Shown: positions 30,357 through 39,315 of the stretch, one piece after another
Position numbering within the stretch: position 1 is the stretch's first letter
Layout: the number at the start of each line of letters is the position of its first letter
Assembly (NCBI GenBank): GCA_041748615.1
Contig: JBGTCY010000145.1
Span: 1-43,070 of the forward strand
Source of the DNA: JBGTCY01 sp041748615
Lineage (GTDB): Bacteria > Bacteroidota > Bacteroidia > Chitinophagales > CAIOSU01
Direction of reading: 5' to 3'
DNA length: 43,070 bases
Notes under the pieces: generated by a model
Seen by the model: only the letters and a program-made list of their open reading frames with translations
What the model was told of the DNA's origin: nothing
Database searches by the model: none
Translations under genes and position numbers: made by a program

Positions 30357-32648
30357 CTAAAACGGATACCCTATCGCGATGTTCCAAATCAGATTATCCC
30401 TGCGCCAGTTTTTGTCTTTGAAATAGAGTTTGTCAAACGTCCAGCGGTCGCCTGCGGGGAGTTCGGGTTTGCGGAGAGGGAAGGATACATCAGTGCGGAT
30501 AACAAAAAAGTTGAAATCGAGGCGGACGCCCACGCCTGTGCCAATAGCGATTTCTTTGTAAAACCGTGAAAACTCAAACTCGCCATCAGGTCGCTGCTCG
30601 GCAGGGCGCAGCAGCCAAACATTGCCCGCATCGGCAAACAACGCGCCTTTCAAAAATTTCACAATCGTAAAACGATATTCGCTATTCAACTCTAACCGGA
30701 TATCGCCCGTCTGGTCGGGGAAAATCTGCCGGCTTTCAGGGTCGGGGTTGGTGAAGCCGCCCGGTCCCAGCATCCGCAAACGGTATGCACGCACGCTGTT
30801 CGCCCCACCCATGAAAAACTGCTTGATGTAAGGCGTCACCTCCGAGTTGCCGTAGGGGATGGCGATGCCCGCCAGCACGCGGTTGACGAACGAATGTTTT
30901 TTCGTCATTTTCAAATAATATCTTCCATCAAGATCAAAACGCGAGTAGTTGGCGAACGGTCGCCCGAATAGTTCGTGCCGCTGCGTCTCGCTGTCGAAGG
31001 CGTTGGCGATGGGATAGATGATGTTGCCCGCCAGTTCGATATTACTTCTGAAATAGCCGTAGTTCCGCTTGCCCTGCCTGAGCGAGCCGGTGTAAATGAA
31101 ACTATATTTCATGCCGATGATAAACACGTCATCAAAACTCAACCGCAGCGCGGGGTTGCGCGCGAGGATGTCGGTGAATTCGGAAGTGGTGTTCAGCAGG
31201 CGGATGTCGGTGATGGAGAGAGGCGTCACGATGTGTCGTGTTGTCGCTTTGGTGCGCCAGTCATAGGCATAATCGAACGAGAGCGCGTTGATGGAGAAAA
31301 ATTCTATGCGCTTCTGAAAATTATTGAGCAGCGCGAGCTTCGTGCGCGGCACGAAATACTGCGACACTTTTTTGCTGCCGAACGGCACGAGCAGATGCGG
31401 AAAACCCAGCTCGACCTGCCCCATGATTTCAAGCGTGTTGATAAACGACTGCTGCGCGTTGAGTTGCGTCTCCGCGTTCACGCTGCCGGTGATGGTGAGC
31501 TGCTCCGCTCCTTTGAACAGGTTGCGGTTGATGTAACTGGCGGACGCGCCCAGCCCGAGGAAGTTGGTCGTGGTGGTGCTCACATTGAACTCGCCCGTGA
31601 TATCTTGCGTGTTCGAAGGCGTCAGTTGGATGAGCGCATCGAGCGAGTCGGGAGCGCTTTTTTCATAACGGATATTGACGAATTTGAAAATGCCGAGGTC
31701 GAGAAAATGGTTGACCGTGAAGCCGTGCAGCTTCTGCGAAAACGGCTCTCCTCGCTGAATGAGAATATTGCGTTCGAGCGTTTTGCGTTTCAAGAAAAGC
31801 TCGGGCTGAATAATCGTGTAGCCTTTTTCGATGAGCGTGTCGTTGCGCGCTTTGCCCGGCAGTTCGTCAATGGCATACAAGGGAAACACGGTGATGTCGC
31901 TGATAAAATATTTCGAATGTAAGGTGGTGTCGGTGGGCGACTGCACCCGGAAATAAATATCGAGCAGCCTGTAGCCGGGCGTGGTGTCCACATAATAATA
32001 AAGAAACTCCCTGCTGAAATCGAAATAGCCTTCGCTGCGGATGAAGACGGCAAACTTTTCGCGTTCAGCGCTCAGCTTATCGGTGCTGTAAGGTTCGCCC
32101 GGCTTGATGGCAAGTTCCTTTTCGTGCGCCCGCATCAGTGTGCTGAGCGCGCTGGTATCTTCGGGCAAATAGACGCGGAGAACGCGATACTGTCCCTCGG
32201 TGGTTGCCGTGTAGGTTACGATTTCCTGCCGTTTCTTCAATCGCGTTTCAAACCTGACATCGGAGATGAAGTAGCCGTTGTTGTGCAGATATTGCCGCAT
32301 GAGCAAAGACGACTGCCTGTAAACGCCTTCCGAGCCATAGACGGGCGGCTCACCGATTTTGTTTTTCAGCCAGTGGCGAAATCCTCTTTCTTTTTTAGGT
32401 TCTTTCACCTTCAGGTGCAGCCACAGCCGGATGCGAAACAATCCTAAGAATTTCCTGTTGGGCTGTGGGCGCGCCCGCTCTTCCAATGCTTCTTTTACCT
32501 GATTGGATTTGTTAAATTTTTTCGGTGTGGCAAGCTCGAATTTAGCTTTATTGTAAAGTGTTTTCCCTTCAGGTATCTGACGGATGCAGGTGCAGGAAGA
32601 AAGCACGGCAATCAGCAAGATGAAGGATATGTTAATGAGGCGTTTCAA
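30357..32648 (-). CDS. tamL: TamL: BamA/TamA-family outer-membrane lipoprotein
   Basis: A 763-residue Omp85-family protein. The type II signal peptide ends LSSC (Cys19), which distinguishes TamL of Bacteroidota from TamA. IRQIPEGKTLYNKAKFEL follows, then POTRA domains (about 40-370, including LKKRQEIVTYTA and IQRGEPFSQKLHGFTVNHFLDLGIFK read in parts), and a 16-stranded barrel with NSVRAYRLRMLGPGGF, the family's V-R-G/A-Y/F-x-R loop-6 type motif, near residue 610. It ends WNIAIGYPF with a terminal aromatic. Together with TamB it assembles outer-membrane or surface proteins; tamB is not within this window. Confidence 0.88.
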   Translation of the reverse strand: MKRLINISFILLIAVLSSCTCIRQIPEGKTLYNKAKFELATPKKFNKSNQVKEALEERARPQPNRKFLGLFRIRLWLHLKVKEPKKERGFRHWLKNKIGEPPVYGSEGVYRQSSLLMRQYLHNNGYFISDVRFETRLKKRQEIVTYTATTEGQYRVLRVYLPEDTSALSTLMRAHEKELAIKPGEPYSTDKLSAEREKFAVFIRSEGYFDFSREFLYYYVDTTPGYRLLDIYFRVQSPTDTTLHSKYFISDITVFPLYAIDELPGKARNDTLIEKGYTIIQPELFLKRKTLERNILIQRGEPFSQKLHGFTVNHFLDLGIFKFVNIRYEKSAPDSLDALIQLTPSNTQDITGEFNVSTTTTNFLGLGASASYINRNLFKGAEQLTITGSVNAETQLNAQQSFINTLEIMGQVELGFPHLLVPFGSKKVSQYFVPRTKLALLNNFQKRIEFFSINALSFDYAYDWRTKATTRHIVTPLSITDIRLLNTTSEFTDILARNPALRLSFDDVFIIGMKYSFIYTGSLRQGKRNYGYFRSNIELAGNIIYPIANAFDSETQRHELFGRPFANYSRFDLDGRYYLKMTKKHSFVNRVLAGIAIPYGNSEVTPYIKQFFMGGANSVRAYRLRMLGPGGFTNPDPESRQIFPDQTGDIRLELNSEYRFTIVKFLKGALFADAGNVWLLRPAEQRPDGEFEFSRFYKEIAIGTGVGVRLDFNFFVIRTDVSFPLRKPELPAGDRWTFDKLYFKDKNWRRDNLIWNIAIGYPF

Positions 32649-32685
32649 TTATTTATTGCCTTTCGAGGAGGTTAAGTGTATAATA

Positions 32686-32868
32686 ATGTTCAATGTCTGA
32701 TATGCCAAATGCTCAAGTTTCATGTTGACGAGTATTTATTTTCTTTTTTTAAATGTTCAATGTCAAACTAACAATGCCAAATGCTCAAGTTTTATGATGA
32801 GGGCATTTAGGTTGTTTTTATTTAATATTCAATGTCAAACAAACAATGCCAAATATTCAAGTTTTAAT
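32686..32868. repeat. Three tandem units of about 70 bp built from heptads, left flank of the four-helix-bundle gene
   Basis: Units begin at 32686, 32753 and 32825. Their common core reads CAATGTCAAAC(T/A)AACAATG and then CCAAATGCTCAAG; the first copy lacks 5 bp of the core. In copy 2 the core divides exactly into GTTCAAT, GTCAAAC, TAACAAT, GCCAAAT, GCTCAAG. The third copy touches the stop codon of the gene at 32864. Confidence 0.85.
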
Positions 32869-33259
32869 ATTCCTGTTCGGGGGGCTTTTTATTTAAATTT
32901 TTTCGGGCGGTTTCAATGCTTTTTGAAAAAATGGCAAGTAATTCACTGCATTCCTTCAAGGTTCTCTCAGCAGTATTTGATACTTCTTGATAAGGTCGCT
33001 TGATGATGATTTTCAAGGCGACTTTTGTTTCCCGTAATTCTTTTCGGCATATTCCCATTTTGTGTATAAAATCTTTTTTGGTCCCAGCTTCCTGAGCTTC
33101 CCCATAATTTAAAGCGGGAGAACAACCGCTCCTGAGAAGTTGACCGCCTATATGATTTGCAGCTTTTGTATTCGGCATTGTTTCCACAATATCAATTATC
33201 ATTATTGTAAAATCTATCAGCCTTTCTTCCAAATCAAATTTTCTATCCTGCTTTTCCAT
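32864..33259 (-). CDS. Four-helix bundle protein (S23 / 23S-rRNA-intervening-sequence family)
   Basis: The 131-residue, all-helical, cytosolic product matches the four-helix-bundle family (TIGR02436-like): DLEERLIDFTIMIIDIVETM (helix 1), ANHIGGQLLRSGCSPALNYGEA, then KDFIHKMGICRKELRETKVAL and CSELLAIFSKSIETARKNL. The GGQLLRSG-x2-A-N-Y-x-EA wording is its hallmark. Relatives are encoded in intervening sequences of 23S rRNA genes in some bacteria, and the Avd accessory protein of diversity-generating retroelements shares the fold. Here it is neither in rRNA nor next to a reverse transcriptase. Function is unknown. It lies alone between repeat arrays upstream of tamL. Confidence 0.88.
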   Translation of the reverse strand: MEKQDRKFDLEERLIDFTIMIIDIVETMPNTKAANHIGGQLLRSGCSPALNYGEAQEAGTKKDFIHKMGICRKELRETKVALKIIIKRPYQEVSNTAERTLKECSELLAIFSKSIETARKNLNKKPPEQEY

Positions 33260-33682
33260 ATTTATTAATTATTATAATTTATATAATAGAGTTTCTCTTG
33301 TGCATTTGACATTGTTTATTTGACATTGTTTGTTTCATTTTTTTTCTTCATCAAAACTCACAACAAAAAATCATTTACCAAAATACATTTCCTATTCATA
33401 TTTATATAGTAGTATTTCCCTTGTTCATTTGACATTGTTTTGTTTTACATTGTTTGTTTCCATTCAATTCTCTTTATCAAAACTCAACAACAAAAATCAT
33501 TTACCAAATACATTTCCGATAAGAATAGAGATTTGTGACTTTTTCACATTAGGTTGCAGAAAAATTATACTGTATTTATTGATGGGCGGGAAGGAATAAA
33601 AGGAAAGGATTGAGGGAGATGATGGGTCGGAACCCTATTCACCATGACGATGAATCTTCAATTCGTCCTGAAAATTTTCATC
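33260..33682. other. Intergenic region, mostly tandem repeats
   Basis: The first 260 bp is the duplicated repeat at 33281-33517. The rest, 33518-33682, shows no gene or clear signal. It separates the four-helix-bundle gene start from the 3' end of the deacetylase gene. Confidence 0.6.
33281..33517. repeat. Two tandem units of about 123 bp, right flank of the four-helix-bundle gene
   Basis: Copies start at 33281 and 33404. Each contains CTTGT(G/T)CATTTGACATTG followed by TTT-rich heptads, then (ATCAAAACTCA, CAAAAATCATTTACCAAA, TACATTTCC). In copy 1 the heptads ATTTGAC, ATTGTTT, ATTTGAC, ATTGTTT are exact. The core is inverted relative to the left flank. Confidence 0.85.
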
Positions 33683-36600
33683 TTATTGTTTCACAAACTT
33701 CATCATCCCGCTTTTCCTGAATTCGGAAAGCGCTTCCATAATATAAATTCCTTGCGGGAGTTTTGAAACATCTATCGTGAGTTGTGTTGTGCCCGTTTGA
33801 AGCTGGTTGTTTTGATGGAGGAATTTTTTTCCGGTGATATTATAAATCACGATTTGTACTTCCGCTGATTCATGTCCGGTGAATTTAATGTAGAGTTTGT
33901 TATTTACAGGATTCGGGAACAATTCAATTTTTTCTTCTTCTGAAATTGTAGTTTGAATTTCTTGCTGCGAAACTTTGGGTTCCGTCTTAAAAGTTTTGTC
34001 CGGATGATTGGCCGTCCAGTCTAAGTTGATGAGTTTGCTATTGCCATTTTCGGAGTAACAATAGTTATTGGTACCCTCCACTTCCACGCTCTGAATATTC
34101 GTGTTTGCATTCAAAACCAATGACAAGGCGTATCGTCTTTGCTGTTGCGGAACATCGTGCAGCAGCAGGTTGATTTCCAGCACATTTCCATTCAATGATG
34201 ATTCTATTTGTGTCGCCTGCTTCACGGCAAGATATTCATACACTTCCTGCAAGGGCGCCATCCACATGCGGTCGGAACCGTTTTTTCCATGCGTGTTTGC
34301 AACATATTCCATGTAATATTTAAACAGCGGAAACACTAAACTGCCATTGTAAGTATGCGTCACGGAGTGGGTGGCATCGTTGTACCAATAATGATTTCCA
34401 TTCACGCTCAAAGCGGCAACCTGGTCAAGATGGCTGGTGATGTTGCTGTAAGTAGTAGCGATGTTTTGCAGGAATCTTCTTTTCATTTTTAAATCATTCA
34501 GATTCACCGGATTGTTCACCGGAATGATATTTTCCTGATAACCGGCTCCGGCTTGATTATAGACCGATAACATTCCGTTGTTTAAAGCAGGCTGAGTATA
34601 ATTCAAATCTCCTGACGGAATCACAAAATGTGTCATCTGAATGCCGGTGAGTGAATCCACATGCCGGATGTTTTTTAATATTTCATCATTGTACTTTACA
34701 TTGGTATTGTTTGCCGCGTGTGAATAACTGTGATTTAAAACATCCCATCCCGCGTCATGCAATTCAATCAATTCAGCCCAGGTCAATTTATTATTCACGC
34801 TTCTATTGACATGCAAATCATTGCCAAGGCTATTCACCGTGTACCACGCAAGCCCTGCCTTAAAAGAGACATCATTGCCGCAGCCGTCAGTATAAAACAT
34901 GCCCGGATAAATCTGGTTGTCATGTTCATTTAATCCTCCGCTGAAGAACGGATAAATGGTCGTATATCCATCTGCATCACAATCATCGGTAGTGTAGCTG
35001 TAAGCGAAATCTTTGTTGTATTTCAAAGGCGCTTTGGTGACATTTAAAGTTGAGGGAGCAGAGTTGAAAGTCACCCGGATTTTCAACGTGTCGCCAATCG
35101 CTTTTTCAACGCTGACGGGCAAAAGCGCTGATGTGATTGCCTGACCTGCAACTTGAGCGCGGGCTGTCAGTGCATAATTACCCAGCGACACATTGTTCCA
35201 TTGAAACGCATACGGATGATACGTGGTGCTACCGATTAAATTTGAGTTGGCGAAAAAATCCACTTTCGTGACTCCGTCCGCTTCATTGGTGAAAGTGAGT
35301 AATTGCGCGGTCAGTTGACCGGAATTTCCTTTTCCGTCATGAGCATTATCTGTTTTAATATCACCAAACCACAGAAATGGAGCTGTACCCCCGGTGAATT
35401 CAATTTTTTGAATCTCGATTTCAAACGGCAAAGCACCGATGCATCCCGGGAATTCCATGTAGGTAACTTTTGTGAAATCAAATCCGGGAAAATGACTGAG
35501 CGGAATTTGCAAAGTGACCCAGTCGCTGCCGACACCACCAACAGCATTCACATATGATTGCAAAGAAGCCGGGCTGTTCCCATTACCCTGTGGTCTGAAC
35601 TGGATATTATTCCATTGCGCGGTGCCGCTGACATCCCTGATTGTAAGCTCAAGCACGTTGTTTCCTCCGGTAATTACATTTTGGTTTGGTCCCCAGATAT
35701 TCACCGGATGGTAGCCGAGTTTCAGCTTGCGCCAGCTTGAAGCATCATTGATAACGGACAAAACCGGAGGAGCGGGCGTTTTACTTTCATCCAAAACTTT
35801 AACGGCAAGCGTCATCGCTCCCGGTTCAATAAAAACGGAATTATTTCCGGGCGAAGTGAAAACAACCGATAGGGGCGAAGGAGTAGAAGTTGTGTTTTCT
35901 ACAACAACATTCACCGGTGCGGAAGTAGTAACAGCGCCATTGTTGTCAAAAGCTTTCGCAGTTAAAACATAATTTCCGGCAGAAACATTTGTCCAGTTAA
36001 ATATTTGATTGGCGGAAACTTTCATACCGATAAATTGTGTTCCCGAATAAAATTCCACTTTCACAATGTTGCCGTCAGGGTCTGCTGCGTTGGTCAAAAT
36101 GGGTATTGTGGCGGGAGCGATGAATGTTGCGCCCGAAGCCGGTGAAGTGATGCTGACTGTCGGAGGCATGTTCACTGCGCCACCGATTACCGTGAATGAA
36201 GTGGTCGCGCTTGCAGTTGCTCCGGTGGCATCAAACGCGATTGCCGTCACGGAATAATTTCCGGCAGTCACCGGATTCCATTGATAAGAAAAAGGTGGTG
36301 TGGTTGAAATACCGATTAAATTATTTCCCGAATAATATTCCACTTTGGTGATAGCCGCGGGTTCATCAGTCGCGGTTATCCATTCCGCAAGTAATTGACC
36401 GGTATTGCCGTTGCCATCATGAGAATTATCCGTTTTGTCATCACCCAGCCAAACAAACGGGTTTGTGCCTCCGGTGAATTCAATTTTTTGAATGCCGATT
36501 TCAAAAGCTGCCGCTCCCAGACATCCCGGAAATTCCATGTAGCTCACATTTGTAAAATCAAAACCGGGGAAATCACTCAAGGGTATTTGCAAAGTCACCC

Positions 36601-37960
36601 AGTCGCTGCCAACACCTCCGGCAGTATTGACATATTGCTGTAAATTGGCGGGGCTGTTGGTTTTTCCCTGCGGGCGAAACATAATTCTATCCCATTGCGC
36701 GGTGCCGCTGATATCTTTCACCGTGATTTCAAGTTGATGATTTCCTCCTGCAATGACATTTTGATTCGGACCCCAGATGTTAGTTGGATTGTAACCTATT
36801 TTCATTTTTCTCCAACTTGCCGCATCATTGATTACGCTTAAAAAAGCAGCGCCTTCCGATTGATTTTCATTTTCAATCTGAACATTGAATTGAATATTTG
36901 CAGGCGCTGTGAAGACTGCATTTTGTGATGGAGCAGTAAAAGTGATGGAAAAATCCGAAGGAATTTGCGGGGTATCTTCCACGGTGATATTAACAGAATG
37001 AGAAGCAGAAGCGCCAAGATTATCATAAGCAGTAGCAGTCAGTTGATAACTTCCGGGAGTTGAAGGATAAACGGCAAAAGAAAAAGGAGGATTAAAAATA
37101 GTTGTACTTAAAACTCCATTGATAAAAAACTCCACCCGTTCAACGCTTCCATCAGTATCGCTTGCATCAGCTTGAAACTGAAAGCTGTTTCCAATAGTCA
37201 CTACACTCCCGTTGGCAGGTGAAAGAATATTCACTTGCGGAGGTTGATTCTGAGCGATTGTTCCGGCTGCCCATTGAATGGCGGCATCCAGCAACAGCAG
37301 TCCTTCATTTGTCAAAACCGATGCGCTGTTGTTATAGAGAAAAATTCCGACCCTGCGCGCGGGCGCGGTGATACCAAACATTCCGGCACCTGTTTCATAA
37401 GCAAATAAAACGGGTTGCTGCGGCTGCCCGGTGCGAATGGCAATGACCGTTGCATTCCCATTTGCATTGCCCCACACCATCCATTCATTGGATGAATAGA
37501 CCTGAACGACTCCGGATGACAGTCCGGCAGCCAAAGGATGTGTGTCGTCTGTGATTGTGATACTGTTTTGTCCGCTGAAGTTGCCGAAGTTTCCGGCAGT
37601 TGCAGCAGTCATTTTCAAATCCTTAAACAACCCATGCTCCCAGTTAATCACGGGCACCGACACATTCGTAAATTTCGCGCCAACATCCCATGAATTGATG
37701 GTGGATGAAATGACAATCAGTTGTTTGTCATCCGCATCTGCTGTTTTTGAAGCGGGTCCTGTAACAACAGTCACTGTGAAACCTAATGTTTCCAGCCTGC
37801 TTTTCACTACAAGGTCACTCGTAATCAGACTACCTGTTCCGGTAATCAATAAGGCTTTTGGTGTTTGTGGTAAAAAAGGAACTGCAACAGATGAGGTGGT
37901 AATTTGAATCAGGCAAAAACACAAAAAAAATACTTTTAGAAATAAATTATTCATAAACAT
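33683..37960 (-). CDS. Secreted multidomain polysaccharide deacetylase with T9SS sorting domain
   Basis: About 1425 residues. Order: signal peptide; a GATase-like alpha/beta domain (about 25-230, KALLITGTGSLITSDLVV, INWEHGLFKDL); an Ig-like domain (240-330); a carbohydrate-binding-like module (about 335-520); two Ig-like domains (520-690); a second copy of the module (about 700-880); another Ig-like domain; a NodB deacetylase domain (960-1230); linker; type A sorting domain (ELFPNPVNNKLYIKF to KFVKQ). The NodB metal site is visible as TTDDCD (Asp992/Asp993) and HSYSH (His1077, His1081). It probably deacetylates an extracellular polysaccharide. The GTG at 37969 is open, but ATGs at 37960 or 37954 precede the signal peptide. 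Confidence 0.85.
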   Translation of the reverse strand: MFMNNLFLKVFFLCFCLIQITTSSVAVPFLPQTPKALLITGTGSLITSDLVVKSRLETLGFTVTVVTGPASKTADADDKQLIVISSTINSWDVGAKFTNVSVPVINWEHGLFKDLKMTAATAGNFGNFSGQNSITITDDTHPLAAGLSSGVVQVYSSNEWMVWGNANGNATVIAIRTGQPQQPVLFAYETGAGMFGITAPARRVGIFLYNNSASVLTNEGLLLLDAAIQWAAGTIAQNQPPQVNILSPANGSVVTIGNSFQFQADASDTDGSVERVEFFINGVLSTTIFNPPFSFAVYPSTPGSYQLTATAYDNLGASASHSVNITVEDTPQIPSDFSITFTAPSQNAVFTAPANIQFNVQIENENQSEGAAFLSVINDAASWRKMKIGYNPTNIWGPNQNVIAGGNHQLEITVKDISGTAQWDRIMFRPQGKTNSPANLQQYVNTAGGVGSDWVTLQIPLSDFPGFDFTNVSYMEFPGCLGAAAFEIGIQKIEFTGGTNPFVWLGDDKTDNSHDGNGNTGQLLAEWITATDEPAAITKVEYYSGNNLIGISTTPPFSYQWNPVTAGNYSVTAIAFDATGATASATTSFTVIGGAVNMPPTVSITSPASGATFIAPATIPILTNAADPDGNIVKVEFYSGTQFIGMKVSANQIFNWTNVSAGNYVLTAKAFDNNGAVTTSAPVNVVVENTTSTPSPLSVVFTSPGNNSVFIEPGAMTLAVKVLDESKTPAPPVLSVINDASSWRKLKLGYHPVNIWGPNQNVITGGNNVLELTIRDVSGTAQWNNIQFRPQGNGNSPASLQSYVNAVGGVGSDWVTLQIPLSHFPGFDFTKVTYMEFPGCIGALPFEIEIQKIEFTGGTAPFLWFGDIKTDNAHDGKGNSGQLTAQLLTFTNEADGVTKVDFFANSNLIGSTTYHPYAFQWNNVSLGNYALTARAQVAGQAITSALLPVSVEKAIGDTLKIRVTFNSAPSTLNVTKAPLKYNKDFAYSYTTDDCDADGYTTIYPFFSGGLNEHDNQIYPGMFYTDGCGNDVSFKAGLAWYTVNSLGNDLHVNRSVNNKLTWAELIELHDAGWDVLNHSYSHAANNTNVKYNDEILKNIRHVDSLTGIQMTHFVIPSGDLNYTQPALNNGMLSVYNQAGAGYQENIIPVNNPVNLNDLKMKRRFLQNIATTYSNITSHLDQVAALSVNGNHYWYNDATHSVTHTYNGSLVFPLFKYYMEYVANTHGKNGSDRMWMAPLQEVYEYLAVKQATQIESSLNGNVLEINLLLHDVPQQQRRYALSLVLNANTNIQSVEVEGTNNYCYSENGNSKLINLDWTANHPDKTFKTEPKVSQQEIQTTISEEEKIELFPNPVNNKLYIKFTGHESAEVQIVIYNITGKKFLHQNNQLQTGTTQLTIDVSKLPQGIYIMEALSEFRKSGMMKFVKQ

Positions 37961-38063
37961 AGAATTCACAATATAAAACTCTATGTAAAATAGACTAATT
38001 CGGATGGGAATTCAACGCTAAAGGTGGAAAATTCTAAAGGAATACGCCATTCGGGGAATTTAT

Positions 38064-39206
38064 TTACAGGAATTTCATCATTTTTAACGTTTCTTCCAAT
38101 AGCACATACAAATCTTCCGGATGATAGGCATCGCGGTTTGGCTGGCGCTGATGACCGAGACGAACGATAATCATGTTGTATTCGGGAATGCTGATGATGT
38201 ATTGACCGAGAATGCCTTTTTGGTAAAAAACAGGCAGAGCGTAATCGGGCATCAGCCAGAATGAATATCCGTAATGAGCACCCAACGCGCCTGTGGTGGC
38301 TTTGCGAACAAATGCGCTATCTAAAACCTGTGTGCCGTTCCAGTTGCCAAAGTTCAGCATCAACTTGCCGAAGCGGGCAAAATCCCGCGCATTGGAATTG
38401 AAACAGCAATAAGCTAATTCGGTGCCCTTGTCGTCAGTATGCCAGGTAGCATCGTGGTTTGTTTGCATGGGGTTCCACAACCATTCGGAAGCAAGCTCGC
38501 TCAATGTTTTTCCGGTGGCTTTGATTAATGCAATGCCCAATAGTTGCGTGGAGCCGCTTTGATAATTGCAGGCAACTCCGGGTTGGCTTTCAATAGGCAA
38601 TGAAAGCATCAGTTCCCAAACATCATCGCCATAGTATGCTTTAGCCGTCACGGCAAAAGGATTTTTATAATGCTCTTCCCATTGCAAACCGGAAGACATG
38701 GTGGAGAGATGCCACAGTTCCAACTCACCCGCATAGTCGCCTTTGAGTTCGGGTAAAATTGAAATCACTTTCTGGTTCCAGCTCTCAAAAACGCCTTTTT
38801 GAATGGCGATTTGCGCTAGCAGCGTGGTGATGGATTTCGCCATCGAAAAAGAGTTGGAGCGTGAACTGTCGGAATAGCCGTCCCAATAATATTCGGAAAG
38901 AATGCTGTCGTTGCGAATGACTAAAAATGCGACACTTTTGTTTTCTGTTAAAACTTCATTTAACCGTGGCGTTAATGCAGTTTTATTGTAATCGGGATGG
39001 ATATGCCACTCCCACGTTTCATTGCCGGTTGAAATGGGATGGGTATTGAAAAAGCGGGCATCATCAATGGTAGCGGAGGATGCGCCTTGCAAATATGTGG
39101 AACGGAGTCCTTTGAGGAGATAGCTGTTGCCGGTAAGTTTCAAAATGAAAAAAAGAGCGAAAAGCAGAATGAGCAGCGCGAGTGAAATTTTTAATAATAT
39201 TTTCAT
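38064..39206 (-). CDS. Serine hydrolase, class C beta-lactamase fold (NylB-like)
   Basis: A 380-residue protein with one N-terminal membrane anchor or uncleaved signal (ISLALLILLFALFFIL). The SxxK motif is SMAK (Ser121, Lys124) and the second motif is YQS with Tyr215; this Ser/Lys/Tyr set and the spacing resemble 6-aminohexanoate-dimer hydrolase NylB and related esterases rather than true AmpC enzymes, which have YAN and KTG. Other marks are LWHLSTMSSGLQWEEHY and FARFGKLMLNFGNWNG. Probably a periplasmic hydrolase or esterase; substrate unknown. It stands between two secreted-protein genes, on the same strand as the deacetylase gene. Confidence 0.85.
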   Translation of the reverse strand: MKILLKISLALLILLFALFFILKLTGNSYLLKGLRSTYLQGASSATIDDARFFNTHPISTGNETWEWHIHPDYNKTALTPRLNEVLTENKSVAFLVIRNDSILSEYYWDGYSDSSRSNSFSMAKSITTLLAQIAIQKGVFESWNQKVISILPELKGDYAGELELWHLSTMSSGLQWEEHYKNPFAVTAKAYYGDDVWELMLSLPIESQPGVACNYQSGSTQLLGIALIKATGKTLSELASEWLWNPMQTNHDATWHTDDKGTELAYCCFNSNARDFARFGKLMLNFGNWNGTQVLDSAFVRKATTGALGAHYGYSFWLMPDYALPVFYQKGILGQYIISIPEYNMIIVRLGHQRQPNRDAYHPEDLYVLLEETLKMMKFL

Positions 39207-39315
39207 GTAATTACAGATTTAGAATATTTGATGACACCAGATTGACAACCCCTCTGACTTTAAACAAAGATGTACGATATTCGCAAAGTAAAGAAACTAC
39301 TAAATATTTAAATTC

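Larger units (their letters stand above)
32686..33517. mobile_element. Candidate cassette: four-helix-bundle gene between inverted heptad-repeat flanks
   Basis: The left core at 32758-32789 equals the reverse complement of the right core at 33297-33328 at 28 of 32 positions; the left core at 32830-32861 matches at 27 of 32. Each flank also has tandem internal copies, three left and two right. The only gene inside is the S23/four-helix-bundle gene. No transposase and no clear target-site duplication are visible, so mobility is an inference from structure. Confidence 0.4.

Noticed and set aside
30975..31922. 315-codon plus-strand open frame opposite tamL
   Set aside because: Antisense shadow of a GC-rich coding region; Arg/Glu/Val-rich translation with no domain features.
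32864..33259. 23S rRNA intervening sequence or diversity-generating retroelement
   Set aside because: No rRNA sequence surrounds the gene, and there is no reverse transcriptase or template/variable repeat pair.
32686..33517. CRISPR array
   Set aside because: Repeats are degenerate, built of 7-bp units with no unique 30-40 bp spacers and no cas genes nearby.
33683..37960. Assembly duplication explaining the repeated module in the deacetylase
   Set aside because: The two copies differ at many positions and the flanking Ig-like domains differ, so it is a diverged biological duplication.
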